Origin: Streptomyces sp. ADI95-17
Lineage (GTDB): Bacteria; Actinomycetota; Actinomycetes; Streptomycetales; Streptomycetaceae
Direction of reading: 5' to 3'
NCBI RefSeq assembly: GCF_003846175.1
Contig: NZ_ML123046.1
Span: 827,949-878,013, forward strand
DNA length: 50,065 bases
This document shows, piece after piece, positions 22,699 to 30,094 of this stretch. Each line of letters starts with the position of its first letter. The first letter of the stretch is position 1. The notes under the pieces were generated by a model that ran no database searches, had not been told where the DNA came from, and was given only the letters and a program-made list of their open reading frames with translations. The position numbers were made by a program, and so were the translations under genes.

Positions 22699-23844
22699 TC
22701 ACATGGCCAGGCGGTACAGCGAGGTGCGCCGCCTGCCGGTGATGACGGGAAGGTGGCCGGACAGCTCCGCGTCGAGCGCGTCGTCGCCGGTGTCGAGGAG
22801 TAGCGGGCGGCCGCCGAGCGCGGCCAGTTTGGCTTCCGTGCACAGCACCAGCAGGTGCTCGCGGCCGCCCGCCGCGCGCAGCACGCGCGGCGAGATCTGC
22901 TGGTTGCCACGGCCGAGGAGGAACCCCTGGCCGCCGATGGGGGAGAGGGCGAGCCAAGCAGGGCCGAGTGCCAGGAGGGTGTCCTCGCGGGCGTCGCGGG
23001 CCACGACCCGGGGCGGGTGGCCCGGCCGCAGGGCGAGCGCGTCGACCCCGGTGAGCGAGACGTCCGCGCCGAGCGCGGCCGCGACCGCCCGGGTGGTGCT
23101 GCCGGGGCCGAGCACCAGCAGCCCTTCCCCGACCCGCTCGGCGACCTCGGCCGCGATGCCGCCGACCGCCTCGGGCGAGACGGTGGTGCTGCCGGTCTTG
23201 CGCTGCTGCACCCGGACCGGGACGTCGGGGACGGGCAGCCACCCGTGGAGCCGGGAGGTGACACGCCCCTCGGCCAGAGCGTCCTCGTCGCGGTCCATCA
23301 CCTCGGCGTCCCGCAGCCGGACGCCGCCCGTGCGGCCGAGCCAGGCCGCCGCGACCTCGCCCGCGGCACGCGGGCCGACGGCGAAGACGGCCGAGTGCAT
23401 CTTGACGCCGGTCGGTACGCCGAGGACCGGGCAGTGCACGTTGCCGAGGGCGCCGAGCACATCACGCGCGGTGCCGTCGCCGCCGGCGAAGAGCAGCAGT
23501 CCGACGTCCTCGGCGACGACCGCCCGCACCGCGGCGGCGGTGTCCGCGGCCGTGGTGTCGCGGCCGGCCGCGGCGGCGTACACGATCCGGTCCGCGAGCC
23601 CCGCGGCGGCGACGGAGTCGGCGCCCAGGGGACCGGCGGCGGTGACGACGAGGAGTCCGTCCCGAGCCGGCCCGCCCGCACGCGCCGCCAGTTCACCCAG
23701 AGCCGCGGCCGCACGCGCACCCGCCTGCGGGCGCGCGCCCAGCGAGAGTGCCACGCGCGGCCGGTCCGGGCCGTCGGTGCCGCCCAGACCCACCCGGCCG
23801 CCGAGTCCGGCGACCGGGTTGACCACCAGACCGATCCGCGTCAC
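22699..23844 (-). CDS. ATP-NAD-kinase-like protein (AcoX type)
   Basis: This 381-residue protein has the NAD kinase/diacylglycerol kinase fold: IGLVVNPVAGLGG at the start, AGGDGTARDVL (GGDGT at 121-125), and GVPTGVKMHSAVFAVGP, which is typical of the AcoX family of acetoin clusters. A second half with LLVLGPGSTTRAVAAALG follows. AcoX proteins have no settled function. The GTG start overlaps the gcvPB-like stop by 4 nt, so it is tightly coupled to the P-protein-like subunits. True NAD kinases are usually about 300 residues. Confidence 0.85.
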   Translation of the reverse strand: MTRIGLVVNPVAGLGGRVGLGGTDGPDRPRVALSLGARPQAGARAAAALGELAARAGGPARDGLLVVTAAGPLGADSVAAAGLADRIVYAAAAGRDTTAADTAAAVRAVVAEDVGLLLFAGGDGTARDVLGALGNVHCPVLGVPTGVKMHSAVFAVGPRAAGEVAAAWLGRTGGVRLRDAEVMDRDEDALAEGRVTSRLHGWLPVPDVPVRVQQRKTGSTTVSPEAVGGIAAEVAERVGEGLLVLGPGSTTRAVAAALGADVSLTGVDALALRPGHPPRVVARDAREDTLLALGPAWLALSPIGGQGFLLGRGNQQISPRVLRAAGGREHLLVLCTEAKLAALGGRPLLLDTGDDALDAELSGHLPVITGRRRTSLYRLAM

Positions 23845-25439
23845 CGGCCGGCCTCACCGAGCACCTTGCGGCGGTAGGCACGCCAGGAGACCGCCCAGGT
23901 CGCCGGGTCGTCCAGCGCTTCCGGGCGTACCCGGTGGATCGTCGAACGGTGCGGAGCGGTGCGTACGGTCTCCGGGTCCTCGTACGCCTCGCGGGCGATC
24001 TCCGCGAGGATCGCCGCGTACTCGTCGAGGTCGGCGCGCGTGTAGGACTCGGTCGGCTCCAGCGTCATGGGCTCCGGCACCACGTACGGGTGGTGGCTGG
24101 TCCAGTAGTGCGTGCCGAAGTCCGCGGCGCGCAGGCCGAGGTCCTCGGAGTGCAGGCCGGTGTCCTCGTGGAGCTTCTCCCAGCTGTAGCGGACCTGCTC
24201 CACGCGTGGGCGCCCGGCCGCGTACGGCACCGAGACACCGGGGATCTGCCGGACCTTGTGGAGCAGATAGTTGTTGTTGAGCACGGCCGTCTCGGCGGCG
24301 GCCCGCAGCCCCTCCGCACCGAGCGACATGATCCACGCGTAGGCGCGGACCAGGTTCGGCACGACGCCGTAGAACGGCCGCATCTTGCCGACCGACTCGG
24401 GCCGGTCGTCGTCCAGCCGGTACATTCCGGTCGCCGGGTCGAACTCGACGGTGGGGCGCGGGAGATACGGGGCCAGCTCCTCGGTGACCGCACAGGCACC
24501 CGCCGCCGGGCCGCCGCACGCGTGCGGGGTCGAGAACGTCTTGTGCAGATTGAAGTGGCACAGGTCGAAGCCCGCGTCCCGCGCCCGGGTGATGCCGAGG
24601 ATGCCGTTCGCGTTGGCCTGGTCGTACGAGCACAGGCCGCCCGCCTCGTGCACGATCCGTACGAACTCCTCGATGCGCGGGTTGTAGATCCCGGTGTCCT
24701 CGGGGTTGGTGATCAGGAGCGCCGCGGTGCGCGGGCCGACCGCCGCTCTCAGCGCCTCGATGTCGGGGTAGCCGTCCGCGTCCGGGTGGAGGGTGATGAC
24801 CTTGAACCCGGCCGTCTTCGCGCAGGCGGCGTTGGACGGGTGGGAGAAGATCGTCGTGATGATCTCGTCGCGCCGGTCCAGCTCGCCGCGCGCGGCGAAG
24901 TGGGCACGGATCATGGCGACGTTGGTGTAGATCGCGGCGGAGCCCGCGCCCGGCTGGAGCGAGACCCGGTCCATGCCGGAGATCTCCTTCAGCAACTGCT
25001 CCAGGCTGTGGATGATCCCGAGGACGCCCTGGACCGTGTCCTCGTCCTGGAGCGGGTGCAGCGCCGCGATCCGGGGGTCGCGGACGAACTGGTCGTTGAC
25101 CTTGGGGCTGTACTTCATGGTGCAGGTGCCCTGGCCGACGTCGATGTTGAGATCGGCGCCGAGATTTTCCTGCGACAGGCGCAAGTAGTGTCGCAGCACC
25201 TGCTGCTGGGACATCTCCGGCAGCGCGGGCGGCTCGGCGCGGCGCAGGGCGGCGGGAATCGCGGGCATCGGGACGGACGGGTCCGCGGCCGGCACGAGGA
25301 CGCCCCGCTCGCCCGGCGAACCCAGTTCGAAGATCAGCTTCTCGTCCCAGGACGCCTGCTGGAACCGGCGCAGCCGGGGCTTCGGAGCGATGCGCGCCTC
25401 CTCGGGGGAGACGGACACGGGCGCGTGCGAGGCGGTCAC
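23841..25439 (-). CDS. Divergent GcvPB-like (glycine dehydrogenase subunit 2) PLP enzyme
   Basis: This 532-residue fold-type I PLP enzyme aligns with GcvPB: LRHYLRLSQENLG, TCTMKYSPK, LQPGAG, and the PLP lysine in FNLHKTFSTPHACGGPAAG (Lys300). It departs from true P-protein at key points. The AAGAHGE-type motif is GAGSAAI, HGTNPASA is SHPSNAAC, and YDGANLNAI is YDQANANGI. An N-terminal extension of about 30 residues is also unusual. The GTG start overlaps the gcvPA-like stop by 4 nt. I read it as a decarboxylase for an amino acid other than glycine; a weak glycine decarboxylase is the alternative. Confidence 0.8.
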   Translation of the reverse strand: MTASHAPVSVSPEEARIAPKPRLRRFQQASWDEKLIFELGSPGERGVLVPAADPSVPMPAIPAALRRAEPPALPEMSQQQVLRHYLRLSQENLGADLNIDVGQGTCTMKYSPKVNDQFVRDPRIAALHPLQDEDTVQGVLGIIHSLEQLLKEISGMDRVSLQPGAGSAAIYTNVAMIRAHFAARGELDRRDEIITTIFSHPSNAACAKTAGFKVITLHPDADGYPDIEALRAAVGPRTAALLITNPEDTGIYNPRIEEFVRIVHEAGGLCSYDQANANGILGITRARDAGFDLCHFNLHKTFSTPHACGGPAAGACAVTEELAPYLPRPTVEFDPATGMYRLDDDRPESVGKMRPFYGVVPNLVRAYAWIMSLGAEGLRAAAETAVLNNNYLLHKVRQIPGVSVPYAAGRPRVEQVRYSWEKLHEDTGLHSEDLGLRAADFGTHYWTSHHPYVVPEPMTLEPTESYTRADLDEYAAILAEIAREAYEDPETVRTAPHRSTIHRVRPEALDDPATWAVSWRAYRRKVLGEAGR

Positions 25440-26827
25440 TTGACGATCTCCTTCAGGGTCGCGGCGAGCCGGTCGATGTCGGCCCTGGTGTGCACTTCGG
25501 TGACGCAGTACGCGGCTTCGTGGGTGCCGGTCGGCGTGGAGCCGAAGATGCCCCGCTCCTTGAGTTCGGCGCGGATCTCGGCGGCGGTCCTGCCGCCCGT
25601 GTAGCGGACGGTGAAGTCGGCGAAGTGCAGGGCGTCGCCGTACGGGACCTCGATGCCGGGCACCTCGGCGAGGCTGCTGCGGGCGTACGCGGTCAGCGCG
25701 AGGATCGTCTCGCCGATCTCCCGCATGCCCTGCGGTCCCATCAGCGCGAGATAGACCCCGGCACCGATGCCGTGCAGAGCGGCGGCGGTGCCGACCCACT
25801 CCTTGCCCTCCTCGCGCAGCGCGAACGAGGTCCGCTCGTAGGCGACGTCACCGAATCCGTACTCGCCCTCGACGCTCGTGGGCACCAGCCCGAACAGCCG
25901 TGACGGGTACTCGGCGACCAGCCTCTCCTCGTCGTGGGTGGCGATGAAGCCCGCGTTGCCGCCGCCGAAGCTCTGGTGCAGGCCCAGCGGCTGGATGTCG
26001 CCGCACGCGATGTCGGCGCCGTACGCGGAGGGCGGCGCGAGCACGCCGAGCGTGAGCGGATTGCAGCCCACCACGTACAACGCACCCGCCTCGTGGGCGA
26101 GTTCGGCGAGGCGGGGGAGCGCCTCGTCGACGATTCCGAGCGCGGACGGGGTGTCCGCGTACACCGCGGCGGTGTCGCCCGCGGCGAGCGCCTCGCGCAC
26201 CGCGCCGAGGTCGGCGCAGCCGGTGTCCGGGTCTACCGGGATCACCGTCACGTCGTGGTCGGGGCGTACGTAGTCACGGATGCGGGAGAGCTTGTCGGCG
26301 TCGATCGCGGTGGCGACGAGCACCCGGCGGCGGCCGGTGATCCGGCCGGCCATGCGCAGCGCGGTGCCCGAGGCCTGGAAGCCGTCGTACACCGGGACGT
26401 TGACGATCTCCACGTCGAGCAGCTCGGCCATCATCGACTGGTACTCCCACAGCGCCTGGAAGCGTCCGTGGTCCTCGTAGGGCTCGCCCGCGTACGCCGT
26501 GAGGAACTCGCTGCGGTTGACCACCTCGTCCACGACCGCCGGTACGTGGTGCTGGTAGCAGCCGGAGCCGAGAAAGCTGAGCGCCTGCCGCGTCGATGTG
26601 TTGCGGCCGAGCAACTCCTCCATGTGGCGGGTGAGTTCGGCTTCCGAACGCAGTGGGGCCGGCAGGTCGAGGGGGCGGTGCAGCCGGATGCCGTCCGGGA
26701 TGTCGGCGTAGAAGTCCTCGACGCCCGCGGCGCCGATCTCCTCCAGCATCGCCTGCCGTACGGCAGGCACGGCGTTGGGAATGTAGGGATGGGCGTAGGT
26801 GTGGACGGAGTCCTGGGGTGACGTCAT
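25436..26827 (-). CDS. Divergent GcvPA-like (glycine dehydrogenase subunit 1) protein
   Basis: This 463-residue partner of the GcvPB-like protein has the GcvPA N-terminus (YIPNAVPAVRQAMLEEIG), FLGSGCYQHHVPAVVDEVVN and RSEFLTAYAGEPYEDHGRFQ, and later FIATHDEERLVAEYPSRL. In genuine GcvPA the last part of the N-terminal block reads close to YTPYQPEISQGTLQ; here it is YAGEPYEDHGRFQ, and MYDG is VYDG. The pair therefore belongs to a separate branch of split P-proteins. It is first gene of a five-gene operon, divergent from a sugar transporter. No gcvT, gcvH or lipoyl genes are close. Confidence 0.8.
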   Translation of the reverse strand: MTSPQDSVHTYAHPYIPNAVPAVRQAMLEEIGAAGVEDFYADIPDGIRLHRPLDLPAPLRSEAELTRHMEELLGRNTSTRQALSFLGSGCYQHHVPAVVDEVVNRSEFLTAYAGEPYEDHGRFQALWEYQSMMAELLDVEIVNVPVYDGFQASGTALRMAGRITGRRRVLVATAIDADKLSRIRDYVRPDHDVTVIPVDPDTGCADLGAVREALAAGDTAAVYADTPSALGIVDEALPRLAELAHEAGALYVVGCNPLTLGVLAPPSAYGADIACGDIQPLGLHQSFGGGNAGFIATHDEERLVAEYPSRLFGLVPTSVEGEYGFGDVAYERTSFALREEGKEWVGTAAALHGIGAGVYLALMGPQGMREIGETILALTAYARSSLAEVPGIEVPYGDALHFADFTVRYTGGRTAAEIRAELKERGIFGSTPTGTHEAAYCVTEVHTRADIDRLAATLKEIVK

Positions 26828-26971
26828 GCCGCGCCTTTCGCGTGAGCCGGCTCGGTCGGGTCAGTCATGACCACAGCAACAAAAGTCTTTGGCTGTACAC
26901 CTCTTGACGGCAGGCTCCGTCATTCAGTGTTCTGAATACAGCATTAGGCATTCAGGCTCCAGGAGGCAAGA
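26828..26971. promoter_or_regulatory. Divergent promoter region, gcvPA-like / sugar ABC operon
   Basis: ATTCAG (26922-26927) and CTGAAT (26932-26937) form a perfect inverted repeat with 4-bp spacer TGTT, 18 bp after TTGACG (26904-26909). An operator over the -10 of the plus-strand transporter operon is likely. CAAA (26880-26883) and TTTG (26888-26891) around AGTC form a smaller palindrome nearer gcvPA, a possible GntR-protein site. AGGAGG just before 26972 is the transporter ribosome site. Confidence 0.5.
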
Positions 26972-28309
26972 GTGTCAACGAGACCCACCCGACGGGTTGT
27001 TCTGGCCACAGGTTTCGCGACCGCGGCATCGTCCCTGGTCAGTGGATGTGCCATGGGCGGGGCCGGCGGCGGTGAGGCCCGGGACATCGGCGGCAGGAAG
27101 GACGACGAAGAGGGCAAGGTCAGCGGAAAGATCACCGTCTGGTCGTGGGACGTGGCAGCCAAGGCCATGAAGCGCCTCGCCGTCGACTTCGAGAAGCGCC
27201 ACCCCGGCACCACCGTCGACATCGTCGACATCGGCTACGACAACGCCTACGACAAGATCACCGTGGGCCTGCGCGGCGGCTCGGGCCTCGCCGACGTCCT
27301 CACGGTCGAGGGCAGCTACATGCCGCGCTACATCGGCAACTTCCCGAGCGGCTTCTACGACCTGACGAGCCTCGGCGGCCGCTACGGAGGCGACTTCGAC
27401 CGCGCCGCGTGGCGCACCGTCACCGGCAAGGACAGCGCGGTGTTCGCCCTGCCCTGGGACATCGGCCCCTGCGCGCTCTACTGCCGCACGGACCACTTCC
27501 GTGCCGCCGGAGTCGACCCCACGTCGCTGCTGACCTGGGACGACTATGTGGCGGCGGGCGTCCGTATCAAGAAGGCCACCGGCCGCAAGCTGCTCATCAT
27601 GGACTCCACCGACGCCGGAATCCTGCCGATGCTGCTCCAGCAGCAGGGCCAGTCCTACTTCAAGGGCGGCCGGGTCGCCGTCGACACACCCGAGGCCGTC
27701 AAGGCCCTCACTCTGATGAAGACCCTGCACGACAAGGGGCTCGTCGACTACGAGAAGGGCTGGGACGGGCTCGTCACCGGCACCAAGGAGGGCAAGGCCG
27801 TCACCACGCCCACCGCAGCCTGGTGGACGGGCACGCTCACCGACGAGATGCCGGAGCTGAAGGGGAGGTTCACCGTGGTGCCGCTGCCCGGATTCACCGC
27901 GGACGGCACCCGCACCTCCAACATCGGCGGCTCCACCCTCTGCGTCCCCGCACAGAGCAAGAACCCCCGCCTCGCCTGGGCGTTCATCCGGTTCCTGCTC
28001 ACCGGCAGGGCGAACCAGGTCTCCATGCTCAAGCGCGAGGGTCTCTTCCCCGCCTACCTGCCCGCGCTCGACGACCCGTACCTGAGCGCGAAGCAGGAGT
28101 ACTTCGGCGGACAGGCGGCCCTCGACGTGTTCGCCCGGCTCGCCCGCAACATCCCGCCGGTCGAGAACAACAAGGACGACGCGAAGGCCTCCGACATCAT
28201 GGTCTCCGCCGTCACCGGCGTGATGCTGCGCGGCAAGGACCCGCGCGCCGCCCTCGACTCGGCCGCGCGGCAGCTCGCCACCGCCACCGGCCGCGAAAGG
28301 GTGAAGTAG
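26972..28309 (+). CDS. Sugar ABC transporter substrate-binding lipoprotein
   Basis: This 445-residue extracellular solute-binding protein (family 1) has a signal peptide with an Arg pair (PTRRVVLATG) and lipobox VSGC, so Cys26 should be lipidated. The binding domain shows ITVWSWDVAAKAMKRLAVDF, the cluster-typical FEKRHPG, and aromatic residues for sugar stacking (AAWWTGTL). A GTG start follows AGGAGG. It is the first gene of an operon with two permeases, GH42 and a GH63-like enzyme, so the ligand is probably a galactose-containing oligosaccharide. Confidence 0.92.
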   Translation: MSTRPTRRVVLATGFATAASSLVSGCAMGGAGGGEARDIGGRKDDEEGKVSGKITVWSWDVAAKAMKRLAVDFEKRHPGTTVDIVDIGYDNAYDKITVGLRGGSGLADVLTVEGSYMPRYIGNFPSGFYDLTSLGGRYGGDFDRAAWRTVTGKDSAVFALPWDIGPCALYCRTDHFRAAGVDPTSLLTWDDYVAAGVRIKKATGRKLLIMDSTDAGILPMLLQQQGQSYFKGGRVAVDTPEAVKALTLMKTLHDKGLVDYEKGWDGLVTGTKEGKAVTTPTAAWWTGTLTDEMPELKGRFTVVPLPGFTADGTRTSNIGGSTLCVPAQSKNPRLAWAFIRFLLTGRANQVSMLKREGLFPAYLPALDDPYLSAKQEYFGGQAALDVFARLARNIPPVENNKDDAKASDIMVSAVTGVMLRGKDPRAALDSAARQLATATGRERVK

Positions 28310-28313
28310 CCCG

Positions 28314-29240
28314 ATGGCCGTCCACACCACCTACGACCGGCCGGTCGCCCCCGCCCGCGCGCCGGCCGCGGCACGCCGCAGACGCCGGCGCCCCACCGCC
28401 TGGATGTTCGCCGGGCCCGCGGCCGTCCTCTTCGTGCTCTTCTTCGCCTACCCGCTGGGCGCCAGCCTCCTGCAGAGCTTCACCACCGAGGACGCCGGAG
28501 CCACCCGCTGGGTCGGACTCGACCAGTACCGGCGCATGATCCACGACCCCGCGTTCCTGGAGTCCCTGTTCAACACCGGGGTCATCCTCGTCGTGCAGGT
28601 CCCCGTCATGATCGGCCTGGCCCTCGTCCTCGCCGTCCTGCTCAACCAGTCCTGGCTGCGCTTCCGCGGCACCTGGCGGGCGGTCTACTTCCTGCCCGCC
28701 GTCACCACACTCGTCGCCTACGCCGTCGTCTTCCAGGTCCTCCTCAAGACCGACGGCGGCCTCGTCAACCAGATCCTCGGCGCCGTCGGCATCGGCCAGG
28801 TCGACTGGCTCAACAACCCCACCTGGGCCCGCGTCTCCCTGATCGCTTCCCTGACCTGGCGCTGGACCGGCTACAACGCCGTCATCCTGCTCGCCGGACT
28901 CCAGTCCATCGGCAAGGAGCAGTACGAGGCCGCCGCCATCGACGGCGCCACCACCTTCTCCACGTACACCAGGGTGATCCTGCCGCAGCTGCGCCCCGTC
29001 GTCCTGTTCTGCGTGATCACCTCCACCATCGGAACACTCCAGCTCTTCGACGAGAACTACGTCCTCACCCGCGGCGGCCCCGACGACGCCACCCTCACCC
29101 CGGTCGTCTACCTCTACAAGACCGGCTTCCAGCAGCTCGACTTCGGCTACGCCGCCGCCATCGCCTGGGTGGTCGTCGCCCTCATCGCCGCGATCTCGGC
29201 CCTCCAGTACATCGCCTTCGGAAGGGAGCGTCGCCGGTGA
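28314..29240 (+). CDS. Sugar ABC transporter permease (MalF type)
   Basis: This 308-residue inner-membrane protein has about six helices (AWMFAGPAAVLFVLFFAYPL, PVMIGLALVLAVLL, AVYFLPAVTTLVAYAVVF and others). The EAA loop EQYEAAAIDGATTFSTYTRV (G about 20 residues from the C-terminal helix) contacts the ATPase. It forms a heterodimer with the next permease. There is no ATP-binding subunit in the operon; in Streptomyces the shared MsiK ATPase usually serves such importers. It starts 4 nt after the binding protein. Confidence 0.93.
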   Translation: MAVHTTYDRPVAPARAPAAARRRRRRPTAWMFAGPAAVLFVLFFAYPLGASLLQSFTTEDAGATRWVGLDQYRRMIHDPAFLESLFNTGVILVVQVPVMIGLALVLAVLLNQSWLRFRGTWRAVYFLPAVTTLVAYAVVFQVLLKTDGGLVNQILGAVGIGQVDWLNNPTWARVSLIASLTWRWTGYNAVILLAGLQSIGKEQYEAAAIDGATTFSTYTRVILPQLRPVVLFCVITSTIGTLQLFDENYVLTRGGPDDATLTPVVYLYKTGFQQLDFGYAAAIAWVVVALIAAISALQYIAFGRERRR

Positions 29241-30094
29241 CCGCCCTCCAGCAGGCCCCCGCACGCGTCCACCCGGTCCGGCGCCTGGGCCGCTACGCGG
29301 TACGGCTGCTGCTCGCCGCCGGTGCCGTCGTCAGCCTGGTGCCGTTCCTCTGGATGGCGATCGCCGCGACACACTCCACGTCCGACCTGTTCCATTCACC
29401 GCCGCCGTTCCTGCCCGGCGGCCGGCTGCTCGACAACCTGGCGCGGCTCCAGGACACCATCGGCTTCGGCCGGGTCCTCCTCAACAGCGTGGGCATCGCC
29501 GTCGTCCACACCGCGCTCAGCTCACTGATCTCCGCCATGTGCGGCTACGGACTCGCCAAGTACCGCTTCCGCGGCCGGGGACTGCTGCTCGGCGTCGTGC
29601 TCGCCACCATGATGATCCCGTTCCAGGTACTGCTCGTGCCGCTGTTCCAGATGATGGCGAGCGTCGGCTGGATCGACTCCTACCAGGCGGTGATCCTGCC
29701 GTTCCTGGCGAACTCCTTCGGCATCCTCCTGATGCGGCAGAGCTTCGTCGACTTCCCCGACGAGCTCCTCGAATCGGCCCGGATCGACGGCTCCGGCGAG
29801 CTGCGCACCTTCTACCAGGTGGTGCTGCCGTGCGTGCGCCCGCAACTCGGCGCCCTGGTCATCTTCACGTTCATGGCGCAGTGGAACAGCTTCATCTGGC
29901 CCCTGCTCATGCTCAACTCGGAGGACAAATACACCGTGCCCGTCGCGCTCAACACCCTCACGGGGCTCTCCCACGTCGACTACTCCGGACTGATGCTCGG
30001 CTCGCTCCTCGCCACGCTCCCGCTGATGCTCCTCTTCCTGTTGTTCCAGCGGCAGTTCGTGGCCGGACTGCTCGGCGGGGCGGTGAAGGGATGA
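29237..30094 (+). CDS. Sugar ABC transporter permease (MalG type)
   Basis: This 285-residue second permease subunit has six predicted helices and the EAA loop DELLESARIDGSGELRTFYQ. VVLPCVRPQLGALVIFTF and QWNSFIWPLLMLNSEDKYTV are typical MalG-like C-terminal features. A GTG start overlaps the first permease by 4 nt, and its stop overlaps the GH42 start by 4 nt (ATGA). Confidence 0.93.
   Translation: MTALQQAPARVHPVRRLGRYAVRLLLAAGAVVSLVPFLWMAIAATHSTSDLFHSPPPFLPGGRLLDNLARLQDTIGFGRVLLNSVGIAVVHTALSSLISAMCGYGLAKYRFRGRGLLLGVVLATMMIPFQVLLVPLFQMMASVGWIDSYQAVILPFLANSFGILLMRQSFVDFPDELLESARIDGSGELRTFYQVVLPCVRPQLGALVIFTFMAQWNSFIWPLLMLNSEDKYTVPVALNTLTGLSHVDYSGLMLGSLLATLPLMLLFLLFQRQFVAGLLGGAVKG

Noticed and set aside
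21909..26827. Ordinary glycine cleavage system
   Set aside because: No gcvT or gcvH, and the P-protein subunits are split and divergent at key motifs, whereas actinobacteria usually carry a fused GcvP.
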